DNA of 64,000 nt from Psychrobacter cibarius (GTDB lineage Bacteria; Pseudomonadota; Gammaproteobacteria; Pseudomonadales; Moraxellaceae): assembly GCF_016107535.1 (NCBI RefSeq), contig NZ_JABASQ010000007.1, positions 33,460-97,459 on the forward strand. The letters run 5' to 3'. The position numbers and the translations under genes were made by a program. This document shows, one piece after another, positions 37,699 to 46,606 of the stretch (within the stretch, counting starts at the first letter, position 1; each line of letters opens with the position of its first letter). Below the pieces are notes generated by a model. It saw only the letters and a list, made by a program, of their open reading frames with translations. It was not told where the DNA came from and did no database searches.

Positions 37699-39378
37699 AT
37701 GAACACCACGATGAACACCACAAATATTTTCAAAGCCAAAACCCCTGCCTCTTTTTATGCGTCTTTTGTCAGCAAAACCACCCTGTTAAAGCTAATGCTT
37801 GGTATTCTATGTGTTCTATCCCTTAGTGCTTGTCAGCCGACGGACAGTGTCTCTGATGATATTTCTGAAAACGAAAAATCTGCCATTAATAATGCTGACA
37901 GCCCAACGCTAACACCTGGACGCCTCCAAACCATCGAAACGCTCGCTGGCGTACCAATGCAGCAATTGGCAAGCTTTGATCCGCAAGAGATCAAGCAAGG
38001 TGGTGATACAGGAATCAGTATTAGCAGCGCTGAGAGTTACTCTAAACCTTCATCAAACTTGACGGCATCACGAAAAGGGCATTTCTTTATTGGTAATGCG
38101 TTCTTTCGGCAACCGTGGGTGATTGCCCCTGCCAGCACTGACAGCCGCGATGGTCTGGGCGCATTGTTCAATGTTGCTGCCTGTCAGTCGTGCCATGTCA
38201 AGGATGGTCGCGGTCATGCACCTATGACCAGTGATGACGATGCCGATAGCTTGCTTATTCGCCTTGCGATGCCAGCGACCACCGATGAGCAGCGTCAGCA
38301 ACTGCAAAACTCACTTATCGAAAAAGTCGTTCATCCTATGTATGGTGGTCAGTTACAAGATCGAGGTATCCAAGGTGTGCCTGCTGAAGCCAGAATTGCG
38401 GTGCAGTGGACAGACAAGCCTGTTACTTTTGCGGATGGTCATATCGAAACATTGCGTGCGCCCACCTTTAATTTAACCAAACCGGGTTATGGTGCATTTG
38501 ATGATGATTTGATGGTGTCGCCGCGAGTGGCTTTACCGATGATTGGGCTTGGATTACTTGAGCAAATACCGGATGAAGCGATTAAAAAACAAGCGGTTGA
38601 TAATAAAAACAGTACGAATGGCGATATCAGTGGCAAGTTCAATTGGGTCATGGATCCACAGACTGGCAAGCATGCTCTTGGACGCTTTGGCTGGAAAGCT
38701 GGGCAAACCAAGCTGATTACTCAAAACCAAAGTGCTTTTAATGAAGACATGGGTTTGACCTCAAATATACGTCCTCATGAATCCTGTATGCCGACACAGA
38801 CGGCTTGTATGAATGCGACGACTGGGGCTGATGAGCAAGGCAATGGCAAGCCGCCCGTTGAAGTCAATGATGAAGTGGCTAAGTTTGTGGAGTTTTATAC
38901 ACGCAATTTGGCAGTACCGCATCGGCGTGATGCTGACGATACGCTAGTACTAGCGGGCAAAAAACGCTTTTATGATATGGGTTGCCAAAGTTGCCATACG
39001 CCAAGATATCAGTTGCCAAAAACCGACGATGACCATCTTGAGCAGCATGGACAAGTGATTTATCCTTATACGGATTTGCTATTACATGACATGGGTGATG
39101 ATCTTGCCGATCGCACGATTGCTGGAAAATTACCCGCAAAAAATATCCAAGTTGAGTTTTTAGCGAATTCTTATGAATGGCGTACGCCTGCTTTATGGGG
39201 CATTGGTCTGGCGCAAACGGTCGATCCACAAGCAACATTTTTGCATGATGGTCGCGCCCGTACGTTGATGGAAGCGGTGCTATGGCACGGCGGTGAAGCC
39301 CAAAAGCAACAGCAAAAAGTACTCAAACTCGACAAACAAGGTCGTTCTGAATTGAATGCGTTCTTACAGTCATTATAG
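37699..39378 (+). CDS. Di-haem c-type oxidoreductase lipoprotein (DUF1111 / DHOR family)
   Basis: A 559-residue lipoprotein; the signal peptide ends LSLSAC (Cys ~45). Two c-type haem sites are visible: AACQSCHVKDGRGHAP (~residues 154-169) and MGCQSCHTPRYQLP (~residues 430-443). This family, once called thiol oxidoreductases, resembles bacterial di-haem cytochrome c peroxidases (MauG-like). It commonly sits with imelysin genes in iron-regulated clusters, where a role in periplasmic iron redox is suspected. AAGG before the ATG supports the start. Haem attachment would depend on Ccm proteins such as those encoded at 2.6-6.1 kb. Confidence 0.92.
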   Translation: MNTTMNTTNIFKAKTPASFYASFVSKTTLLKLMLGILCVLSLSACQPTDSVSDDISENEKSAINNADSPTLTPGRLQTIETLAGVPMQQLASFDPQEIKQGGDTGISISSAESYSKPSSNLTASRKGHFFIGNAFFRQPWVIAPASTDSRDGLGALFNVAACQSCHVKDGRGHAPMTSDDDADSLLIRLAMPATTDEQRQQLQNSLIEKVVHPMYGGQLQDRGIQGVPAEARIAVQWTDKPVTFADGHIETLRAPTFNLTKPGYGAFDDDLMVSPRVALPMIGLGLLEQIPDEAIKKQAVDNKNSTNGDISGKFNWVMDPQTGKHALGRFGWKAGQTKLITQNQSAFNEDMGLTSNIRPHESCMPTQTACMNATTGADEQGNGKPPVEVNDEVAKFVEFYTRNLAVPHRRDADDTLVLAGKKRFYDMGCQSCHTPRYQLPKTDDDHLEQHGQVIYPYTDLLLHDMGDDLADRTIAGKLPAKNIQVEFLANSYEWRTPALWGIGLAQTVDPQATFLHDGRARTLMEAVLWHGGEAQKQQQKVLKLDKQGRSELNAFLQSL

Positions 39379-39529
39379 AGATAAGGTCATTTATCTATGC
39401 TAAATGAATGAGTAATAACTGAGAAAATAAGTGAGTGTTGATGAGGTTATCCGCCCAATCAAACACTAGAGATTAAAGCTTGTAAAGATTAGAATTTAAA
39501 CCATTATTGATAATAATATTGAGAAATTT

Positions 39530-40678
39530 ATGAAAATAAACCATGCTTTAGCGATGGCCTTATCGGCCTTAAGCGCAGGCTTGCTGATCAGCTGTGTTAA
39601 ACCGGCTGATGACAATAAAGCGCCAGAAGTAGATAGCCAAAAAGTTGCGCAAGACAATGCGGCATCTACCAGCGCAGCAAAAAAAGATAGTAGTGGAGAT
39701 AAAATTGCCGCTGTCGATATTAGTGCCGAGACCGAAAAGACCTATTTGACCCATGTGGCAAATGACATTGTCATTCCAGCCTATGCGGATGCCGCAAAAC
39801 AGAGTGATTTATTGCATGATTTGGCACAAAAGCATTGTCAGCAAGCACCAGTCAGCGGTGATGAGCTGCAAGCACTGCGTGATCAATGGCTAGTGCTGGC
39901 ACAAGCATGGGCAGGCGCTGAGATGATTAACTTTGGTCCAGCGACCGCCAGCATGAGTAATTTATATGTCAATTACTATCCTGATGAGCGTGGTCTGGTA
40001 CACAGTGGCGTTGCCGAGCTAATTGCTGCTAATCCTAAGCTCACCGCCGAGCAATTGGCTAACGAGAGTGCCATCGTGCAAGGGGTGCCAGGATTAGAAG
40101 AAGCGTTATATGCCAATGACAGTCTGGATGCTGCTCAATGTGCTTATGTGATGAGTGCAAGCAGTGCTTTGAGCACGCGCCTAAAAGATATTGAGAAAAA
40201 CTGGCAGCAAAATGCCACTAATCTATTAGCCATTGATAAAACGGCTGACAGCGATCAAGGATTGAATCAATGGTTTAATTCTTTACTCTCGTTGGTTGAG
40301 ACCATGAAGTCTAATGCCATCGATCAACCGTTAGGCTTAACAGGAAAGGCAAAAGGTCATTTGCCAGCCGCTACCGCAGAGCAAAGCCGTGCCATTATCA
40401 ATGCTAAATTGGCGAAATTGAATGAAGCACTGACAGATCCCGTTTTGACCGCTATTTTGGGCAGCAATAATGAAAATGAAGTCGCGGATAACTTATCGAC
40501 CGCGCTTGCTGATGCCACTACACTATTAGCGCAAATGCCAGAAGACTTAGGGACTGCCGATAAAGCCACTCAACAAGAGCTGTATGATCACCTCACGACT
40601 ATTACACGTCTTATTAAGCGCCAATTGATTCCGACGCTGGGTATCCGTGTGGGCTTTAACAGTACTGATGGCGATTAA
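39530..40678 (+). CDS. Second imelysin-family lipoprotein
   Basis: A 382-residue imelysin-like lipoprotein with the lipobox LLISC (Cys ~23). The family motif is altered to GVPGLEEALYAND (~residues 184-196), so the His of GxHxxE is replaced, as in one imelysin subgroup. The N-terminal half has a typical LRDQWLVLAQAWAGAEMINFGPA segment. It follows the di-haem protein by ~150 bp and is followed by the DUF1513 gene after three bases. It probably works with the first imelysin in Fe handling; the biochemical role is unknown. Confidence 0.88.
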   Translation: MKINHALAMALSALSAGLLISCVKPADDNKAPEVDSQKVAQDNAASTSAAKKDSSGDKIAAVDISAETEKTYLTHVANDIVIPAYADAAKQSDLLHDLAQKHCQQAPVSGDELQALRDQWLVLAQAWAGAEMINFGPATASMSNLYVNYYPDERGLVHSGVAELIAANPKLTAEQLANESAIVQGVPGLEEALYANDSLDAAQCAYVMSASSALSTRLKDIEKNWQQNATNLLAIDKTADSDQGLNQWFNSLLSLVETMKSNAIDQPLGLTGKAKGHLPAATAEQSRAIINAKLAKLNEALTDPVLTAILGSNNENEVADNLSTALADATTLLAQMPEDLGTADKATQQELYDHLTTITRLIKRQLIPTLGIRVGFNSTDGD

Positions 40679-40681
40679 AAA

Positions 40682-42223
40682 ATGCACTCTATCGATACTA
40701 AGACACCAAATAAATCACAGCCGCGGCCAGAAGATAAGCAGTCTAATAATGAGCTGCTGGCAACATCAGCATTGACGATGCTTTCTACTATAATGGGTAC
40801 CGTAGCGTTTGTCGGTATTCATCATCGTTATCGCAAGCAGCGTCAGCCTGATGCCCGCTTGCAGGATTATGTCGTAGGCATACGTTCGCAGTTGCAGTCG
40901 TTAACCTCTACACCAACACCCCAGCTAGCACGGTTTAGTTACGCTTGTCAGCAAGCCGCTACTGCATGGCAACACGCTTACCATTTATCGCTAGATGATC
41001 GGCAAAATACCAATCATCATAGTGTCGCTGACTTTAGTGCGCTACATACCACCACCGTACTGACGCGACCCATTTGTTGGGTTAGCGGCGTGGCGTCTAT
41101 GCCAAAAAATAGCGCATTAGCAAATGATGATCAGCGTGATGATAATGATTTTGGTGTGGTCGGTATTGATGCTGAGCGACAAATCGTTTGGCAAACGACC
41201 ATGCCTGAACGTGTTCATGATATTGTCGTTCAGCCTGTGCTTAGTAATCAAGATAGTACGGTGAAGAATCATAGCAGTCGTGACGTTGTGGTTATGGGTC
41301 GTCGTCCTAGTGAAAAATTCTGGGTGCTTGATACTGCGACAGGACACGTAAAATTTGCCATTAACGCTGCAAACAATCGTCATTTTTATGGACACGCTTG
41401 TTATAGCCTAGATGGTAAGTTGCTGTATGTGACCGAGAATGACACCATAAGTTTGGATGGTAAAATCGGTATCTACGATGCTTACGATAATTATAAAAAA
41501 ATAGCAGAGTATGACTCGTATGGTATCGGTCCGCATGAGCTGATTATGCATCCTGATGGCGAGACGTTGGTGATCGCTAACGGCGGTATCAAAACCGAGC
41601 AAGCGTCACGTGAAGAGCTCAATTTAGACAGTATGCGTCCTTCATTGGTTTACCTTAATCGTCATACTGGCGCTTTACTTGAGCAGATTATGCCTGAGCA
41701 CAATCAAATGAGCGTGCGTCACCTAGCCATGCATGGCGATGGAACGGTGATGATAGGAATTCAATTCCAAGGTGAAAAACATATCAATGTGCCGTTAGTA
41801 TTGACCCATAAACGCGGTGATACGGATTTTAAACCTCTTATTATGCCAAACGATCAATGGCAGCGTTTTCATCAATATATCGCCAGTGTGGCGGTTGATA
41901 GTGCGCGTAACTTATTATGTGTGACCACGCCAATTGGCGGTTGTGCGGCGATTTATGACTTAAATACTCGTAAATTGATTGATGATGTTAGCCTGCCAGA
42001 TTGTGCGGGTGTAGCAGTGTTTTTGCGGCAAAGTACTAATAAGACAGCCAATCATTATGAGCGATCAGGTTTTATCGTTAGTGATGGGCAAGGTCAATTG
42101 ACCAGATTAACGGTCAATGATTTATCTATAGCAAACTCAGACATCGTCACTACAAATGAAGCTATCGTTAAAGACAGTCAATACCATATGATGTCGTTTG
42201 ATAATCACTTGCAAGCGCTTTGA
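40682..42223 (+). CDS. DUF1513 beta-propeller-like protein
   Basis: A 513-residue protein with a single N-terminal hydrophobic helix (~residues 27-47, TSALTMLSTIMGTVAFVGI) and a large exported domain. Repeated blade-like segments are seen (FYGHACYSLDGKLLYVTEND, GPHELIMHPDGETLVIANGG, SVRHLAMHGDGTVMIG), fitting the DUF1513 family, which accompanies imelysin and di-haem oxidoreductase genes in iron-repressed clusters. Its start lies three bases after the preceding stop and its end overlaps the start region of the next gene. The function is unknown. Confidence 0.9.
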   Translation: MHSIDTKTPNKSQPRPEDKQSNNELLATSALTMLSTIMGTVAFVGIHHRYRKQRQPDARLQDYVVGIRSQLQSLTSTPTPQLARFSYACQQAATAWQHAYHLSLDDRQNTNHHSVADFSALHTTTVLTRPICWVSGVASMPKNSALANDDQRDDNDFGVVGIDAERQIVWQTTMPERVHDIVVQPVLSNQDSTVKNHSSRDVVVMGRRPSEKFWVLDTATGHVKFAINAANNRHFYGHACYSLDGKLLYVTENDTISLDGKIGIYDAYDNYKKIAEYDSYGIGPHELIMHPDGETLVIANGGIKTEQASREELNLDSMRPSLVYLNRHTGALLEQIMPEHNQMSVRHLAMHGDGTVMIGIQFQGEKHINVPLVLTHKRGDTDFKPLIMPNDQWQRFHQYIASVAVDSARNLLCVTTPIGGCAAIYDLNTRKLIDDVSLPDCAGVAVFLRQSTNKTANHYERSGFIVSDGQGQLTRLTVNDLSIANSDIVTTNEAIVKDSQYHMMSFDNHLQAL

Positions 42224-42225
42224 GT

Positions 42226-42894
42226 ATGAATATGCCGTCTGCATATCAGTCATCTTTACTAAAGAAATCTATACAGCGTTTGGCGCAAGCGGATATTGAG
42301 CTACATATCAGCAAAAAGCGGGTCAAAAATATCAACTTTCGCTTAAAACCGCATAAATTAATGGTTTCTGTGCCATTGTTTATTAGTTCAGCCCAAGCTG
42401 CGCAGGCTGTGATGAAGCGCGTGTCATGGGCGATAGCAAACCATCCGCAAGTATTAGAGCAGTATAAACGGCAACAACTTCCTTTAGCGCAAGCTTTAAC
42501 TGCTGATAGTACTTTGCTATTGTGGGGTAAAGAGCAACCGTTCACTTTAAACCATGATGAAAAACTTGCCTATTATCGGCAACATCTTTCTGAAGCGATA
42601 CCTGCATTATTTGCAAAGTGGCAACCGATTGTCGGTGCGACAGCCAATGAGATACGCCTAAAAAAAATGCATACGCGCTGGGGCAGTTGTAACACGCGTG
42701 CGCGCCGAATTTGGTTGTCTGTGTATCTGCCTGCTTATCCTATTGCGTGCACCGAATACGTCATTGTCCATGAGCTGTGTCATTTACACCATGCCAATCA
42801 TAGTGCGGAGTTTTGGCAGACGGTAGCGAATGCAATGCCAGATTATCAGCATTGGCACGATATGCTGGCAGGGAAGACGGGAAAATTAGATTAA
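42226..42894 (+). CDS. YgjP-like zinc metallopeptidase (DUF45)
   Basis: A 222-residue protein of the YgjP / DUF45 family. The zincin motif HELCHLHHANHSAEFW (~residues 182-197) gives HExxH and a downstream His, and the preceding KKMHTRWGSCNTRARRIWLSVYL is the family signature. The first helix region has RVKNINFRLKPHKLMVSVP. ATG 42226 is two bases after the DUF1513 stop, so co-transcription with the iron locus is likely, although its role there is not known. Confidence 0.9.
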   Translation: MNMPSAYQSSLLKKSIQRLAQADIELHISKKRVKNINFRLKPHKLMVSVPLFISSAQAAQAVMKRVSWAIANHPQVLEQYKRQQLPLAQALTADSTLLLWGKEQPFTLNHDEKLAYYRQHLSEAIPALFAKWQPIVGATANEIRLKKMHTRWGSCNTRARRIWLSVYLPAYPIACTEYVIVHELCHLHHANHSAEFWQTVANAMPDYQHWHDMLAGKTGKLD

Positions 42895-42923
42895 ATGATT
42901 TATCTAAATAATATCCATAATCG

Positions 42924-42973
42924 TAAGGCATGTCCTCATTTTCATCACCATCTTTAAAATGAGACACGCTCTA
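42924..42973. repeat. Family-1 repeat, 50-bp deletion derivative
   Basis: It starts TAAGGCATGTCCT, like the left end of the 174-bp repeat, and continues with ~37 bp matching its right end (CATCACCATCTTTAAAATGAG, then ACACGCTCTA). TA bounds both sides. It looks like a copy whose middle has been lost. Confidence 0.65.
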
Positions 42974-43048
42974 ATAAGCCTGATATGATAAGACATAACG
43001 ATATAAACCGTGTCGTTTAAATAATAAGTTTGTCTACAGGGATGTCAT

Positions 43049-43654
43049 ATGGAAAACGTCAATCAAGCGGAATTTTGGCAGCAGCGTTATGAGCAAGACA
43101 GTATCGGTTGGGATATGGGACAGGTATCGCCACCGCTCAAAGCTTATATTGACCAACTGCCCGAATCTGCCAAAGAGCAAGCGATTTTGGTGCCGGGTGC
43201 GGGCAATGCTTACGAGGTAGGTTATTTACATGAGCAAGGATTTACCAATGTCACCTTGGTTGATTTTGCCCCAGCGCCGATTGCAGCGTTTGCTGAGCGT
43301 TATCCTGACTTTCCAGTTGAGCATTTAATCTGTGCCGACTTTTTTGAGTTATCGCCTGAGCAGTATCAATTTGATTGGGTGCTTGAGCAGACGTTTTTTT
43401 GTGCGATAAATCCATCACGCCGTGACGAGTATGTGCACCAGATGGCAGCGTTACTAAAACCGAATGGTAAGCTGATTGGTTTGCTCTTTGATAAAGACTT
43501 TGGACGAAAAGAACCACCGTTTGGCGGTACAAAAGCTGAATATCAGCAGCGTTTTGAGCAGCACTTTGATATTGAAATCATGGGACCAAGCTATAATTCA
43601 CATCCTGCACGGCAGGGCAGTGAGCTGTTTATTAAGATGCGTGTAAAAGCATAA
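43049..43654 (+). CDS. Thiopurine S-methyltransferase-like SAM methyltransferase
   Basis: A 201-residue class I methyltransferase. Family features are the start AEFWQQRYEQDSIGWDMGQVSPPL (~residues 7-30), the SAM-binding AILVPGAGNAYEVGYL (~residues 45-60), VTLVDFAPAPI and VLEQTFFCAINPSRR (~residues 112-126). This TPMT-type group methylates sulfur, selenium or tellurium compounds. AGGG before the ATG supports the start. Its 3' end overlaps the convergent HD gene by 23 bp. Confidence 0.87.
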   Translation: MENVNQAEFWQQRYEQDSIGWDMGQVSPPLKAYIDQLPESAKEQAILVPGAGNAYEVGYLHEQGFTNVTLVDFAPAPIAAFAERYPDFPVEHLICADFFELSPEQYQFDWVLEQTFFCAINPSRRDEYVHQMAALLKPNGKLIGLLFDKDFGRKEPPFGGTKAEYQQRFEQHFDIEIMGPSYNSHPARQGSELFIKMRVKA

Positions 43655-44315
43655 TTTCGTGCTCAATATTTTTTCTAGCCTGCTTCCCTAACCGTGCATA
43701 GTAATAATCTGTCAGATAAAGCATTGGATGTGCCAGTAATTCTTTTAATACTGCCATGCGTCCGACGCGATAATCGTCATCTGAGACATGCGCATACTCT
43801 TGGCGTACAGCGTGAGCATAGTGTTCATACTCCGACCAAGATACCCCTAAAATACTTAAGTCCATATCTAGTAAATAAGCGGCATCGCTGTATTTTTCTC
43901 TCTCTTTAGCTTTGTTTGACCATTTTTCAACTTGATGACTAGCCGTCATCATAATCAACGCGTAGATATGTTGGCATTGCTCCGCATTTAAATAACCAGT
44001 TAATGACTCTAATGCATATTCTGCACTTTTAAGCTCGTTATCTGAGCGCGTCGGTTCATATATCACATCATGATACAACAGTGCTAACGCAATGATATGC
44101 GGCTCATGCAAATTACCCTTAACCTGATCGAACTGCCCAAACAACTGCTGAATATGCTGCAAGCTATGATAAGCACGCTGCGGATCGTTATAACGCATGG
44201 CGATATCCTGCCAAAGTATGCTCACTTGTTCTAGCGTGATATGGCTACTCATAGCGGATAAATGCTGCGTAAAAATCGTACCAAGCTCAGTATTTAGTTG
44301 CGACAAATCGTCCAT
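43632..44315 (-). CDS. HD-domain predicted metal-dependent phosphohydrolase
   Basis: A 227-residue protein of the HD superfamily. The metal site is visible as RAYHSLQHIQQLF (~residues 44-56) and ALALLYHDVIYEPTRSDNE (~residues 75-93). Proteins of this type are often annotated as NMDA-receptor-like or predicted HD hydrolases; the substrate is unknown. ATG 44315 with AAGG six bases upstream is preferred over a TTG ten codons earlier. It overlaps the methyltransferase gene tail to tail and lies ~50 bp after oxyR on the same strand. Confidence 0.8.
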   Translation of the reverse strand: MDDLSQLNTELGTIFTQHLSAMSSHITLEQVSILWQDIAMRYNDPQRAYHSLQHIQQLFGQFDQVKGNLHEPHIIALALLYHDVIYEPTRSDNELKSAEYALESLTGYLNAEQCQHIYALIMMTASHQVEKWSNKAKEREKYSDAAYLLDMDLSILGVSWSEYEHYAHAVRQEYAHVSDDDYRVGRMAVLKELLAHPMLYLTDYYYARLGKQARKNIEHEIMLLHAS

Positions 44316-44363
44316 CGTTAACCTTCGTTTGATAACTGCTGGCAATTTACAACCAACAGATTA

Positions 44364-45269
44364 TTATTTATTAGCAGCATCTTCAAAGGCTTGCTTAAAC
44401 ACTTTACCCAATAAATTGACATCATCGACGCGAGCGTAGTTCAAACGGGTGACAAAAGCAATATGACGATGCGGTCCTTGCTCAGCGAGTGGTATCGCGA
44501 CGGCATTTTGGTTCTGCAGATGCAGCTGGTCGAGCGCCATTTCTGGCACCAATGTCGTCCCCATATTGGCAAGTGCCATCTGTATAAGGGTGTTTAGACT
44601 GGCATCTGAAAAGCTTGATTTCATCTGTGCACGGTCAAAATGACAGACAGACAGGGTTTGATCGGTCAAGCAATGCCCTTCGCCGAGCAGCATAAGATTG
44701 GCGGTAGCCAGCTCATCAGCGTTGATGGTTTCAAGCTTGGCATGCACATCATCTTTTGGGAATACGGCAAAGAAATCCTCGCTCCAAAACTCAAAGCTGT
44801 GCAAACCATCGACCGCATAAGGTAGCGCGATAATAGCGGTATCAATATGACCGTAACGCACTTGCTCCAGCAAACGCTCCGTTTGTTGCTCAACGATGGT
44901 CATACGAAATTCTGGATAATTGGCTCGCAGGGCAGGTAAGACTTTTGGCAGCAGATAAGGCGCAATCGTTGGAATGATGCCGACAGTCATCGGATACGCC
45001 AGCGGCGATTGATGGCTATGGGCGCGTGTGGTCAAATCATTGACTTCAGAAAAAACTCGTTGCGCCCGCGTTAAAATGTCTTCACCAATAGGGGTAATCA
45101 ATACTTGCTTATTATTACGCTCAAAAATCTGCGTATCCAGTTGCTTTTCTAACTCGGCGATACCCAAGCTCAGTGCCGATTGCGAGATATTACAGTCTTC
45201 TGCTGCACGTTTGAAGTGACGGTGCTTGGCCACTGCTAAAGCAAACTCAAGTTGACGTAAAGTAATCAT
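44364..45269 (-). CDS. oxyR: Peroxide-sensing LysR regulator OxyR
   Basis: A 301-residue LysR-type regulator. The N-terminal helix-turn-helix has FKRAAEDCNISQSALSLGIAELEKQLDTQIFER. The redox pair lies in EGHCLTDQTLSVCHF with Cys 200 and Cys 209, equivalent to E. coli Cys199 and Cys208, which form a disulfide on H2O2 exposure. It activates antioxidant genes, here most likely the divergent ahpC ~350 bp away. The gap contains two 17-bp direct repeats at 21-bp spacing, a possible OxyR site. Confidence 0.95.
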   Translation of the reverse strand: MITLRQLEFALAVAKHRHFKRAAEDCNISQSALSLGIAELEKQLDTQIFERNNKQVLITPIGEDILTRAQRVFSEVNDLTTRAHSHQSPLAYPMTVGIIPTIAPYLLPKVLPALRANYPEFRMTIVEQQTERLLEQVRYGHIDTAIIALPYAVDGLHSFEFWSEDFFAVFPKDDVHAKLETINADELATANLMLLGEGHCLTDQTLSVCHFDRAQMKSSFSDASLNTLIQMALANMGTTLVPEMALDQLHLQNQNAVAIPLAEQGPHRHIAFVTRLNYARVDDVNLLGKVFKQAFEDAANK

Positions 45270-45376
45270 AAAACCTCTCTATTAATGGGTTTTTAACGTG
45301 ATATATTATGCTGATACATTTGGTGTACCAATTCGATATCCAAACTCGATGTCATCTTAACGTAACCTAACGGCTG

Positions 45377-45414
45377 TATAGTGACTGACGCATGCTCTAT
45401 AGTGGCTGATGCAT
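45377..45414. promoter_or_regulatory. Two 17-bp direct repeats, 21-bp period, in the oxyR-ahpC gap
   Basis: TATAGTGACTGACGCAT (45377-45393) and TATAGTGGCTGATGCAT (45398-45414) differ at two positions and are spaced two helical turns apart. ATAG is the half-site tetrad of OxyR sites, so a tetrameric OxyR could bind one DNA face. This is inferred; no binding is shown. Confidence 0.55.
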
Positions 45415-45617
45415 AATGCACTGATGATAAAAAGTAGAGAGAATAGTTTAACAAGTTTAATAAAACAAAACATCACATTAAAAACTTTTAACTGGATTAA
45501 CGATAGGATTCGCGTATAGTTTGTCAGGTAGCCCAAAGCAGTAAAGGCTTAATAGAAACAATCATACCAAGAAATTTCAATCAACTTAACTATCAATCAA
45601 CTATAAAGGAGCCAATC

Positions 45618-46184
45618 ATGGCGTCTATTATTAATCAAGAAATCCCAGAATTTTCAGCTGATGCGTACGTTAATGGTGAATTCAAAACCATCACTTCAGA
45701 AGATGTAAAAGGCAACTGGGCAATCTTTTTATTCTACCCAGCTGACTTTACCTTTGTTTGCCCAACTGAACTTGAAGACATGGCTGCTCATTATGACGAG
45801 CTTAAAGGTTTGGGCGTAGAAGTATACTCAGTATCTACTGATACTCATTTCACGCATAAAGCATGGCATGATTCTTCAGAAGCGATCGGTAAAGTACAAT
45901 ACCCAATGATCGGTGATCCTACTGGCCGTATCACTCGTGGCTTTAACGTCATGATCGAAGAAGCAGGTTTGGCTGAACGCGGTACGTTCCTAGTTGATCC
46001 AGACGGTTTGATTCAAGTTGCTGAGATTCATGCTGGTGGTATTGGCCGTAGTGCAAAAGACATGCTACGTAAAGTGAAAGCCGCTCAATATGTTCGTGAA
46101 AACGATGGCGAAGTTTGCCCAGCAGCTTGGGAAGCTGGTCAAGAAACATTAAAACCAAGTCTTGATCTTGTTGGTAAAATCTAA
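45618..46184 (+). CDS. ahpC: Alkyl hydroperoxide reductase peroxiredoxin AhpC
   Basis: A 188-residue typical 2-Cys peroxiredoxin. The peroxidatic Cys 48 lies in [17 protein letters not shown] and the resolving Cys 167 in [11 protein letters not shown]. It reduces H2O2 and organic peroxides and is recharged by AhpF, encoded ~900 bp downstream. AAAGGAG before the ATG is strong. It is divergent from oxyR and ends at its own terminator, so ahpC and ahpF are separate units here. Confidence 0.97.
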   Translation: MASIINQEIPEFSADAYVNGEFKTITSEDVKGNWAIFLFYPADFTFVCPTELEDMAAHYDELKGLGVEVYSVSTDTHFTHKAWHDSSEAIGKVQYPMIGDPTGRITRGFNVMIEEAGLAERGTFLVDPDGLIQVAEIHAGGIGRSAKDMLRKVKAAQYVRENDGEVCPAAWEAGQETLKPSLDLVGKI

Positions 46185-46268
46185 CTCTTGAGTTAATGAA
46201 CTGGCTCAATACTTTAGATATTTGTAGTGCTGTATATCCTACTTTGAGTTAAACCAGCATTATAAATG

Positions 46269-46303
46269 AAGACCCCATCAGCATAAGTTGATGGGGTCTT
46301 TTT
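46269..46303 (+). terminator. Rho-independent terminator after ahpC
   Basis: The stem AAGACCCCATCA pairs with TGATGGGGTCTT (allowing mismatch at the loop end) and is followed by five T. Confidence 0.92.
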
Positions 46304-46357
46304 GTGTCATTTATCAATAAGTGTTTTTATTCATGCATTGTGAGAATAAGTGAAGCG

Positions 46358-46606
46358 CTAAGCATGAGATTGTAGTTTATTTTTATCAATTATCTTATAA
46401 ATCTCATCTTTTAAATGCAGTTTTCGTCGTTTCATCAGTTCAATTTCTTCATCGCGACTGGTGTGTGTCACCAAGTTTTTATCCAACTGATTAATCTGCT
46501 GATCTAGCTGGGTATGCTCATCAAAGATCGTCGCAAAATGACTGTCTTTTAGCTTAAGCTCAGCAATAATGTCTTTGTTATCTTGCCATGTATCAGTCTT
46601 TCTCAT
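46358..46606 (-). CDS. YdcH / DUF465 family small protein
   Basis: An 82-residue helical protein of the DUF465 (YdcH) family. It shows the family pattern FATIFDEHTQLDQQINQLDKN then ELMKRRKLHLKDEIYKII, two helices likely to form a hairpin. The role of the family is unknown. AAGGA before the ATG supports the start. It lies on the opposite strand between ahpC and ahpF. Confidence 0.88.
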   Translation of the reverse strand: MRKTDTWQDNKDIIAELKLKDSHFATIFDEHTQLDQQINQLDKNLVTHTSRDEEIELMKRRKLHLKDEIYKIIDKNKLQSHA

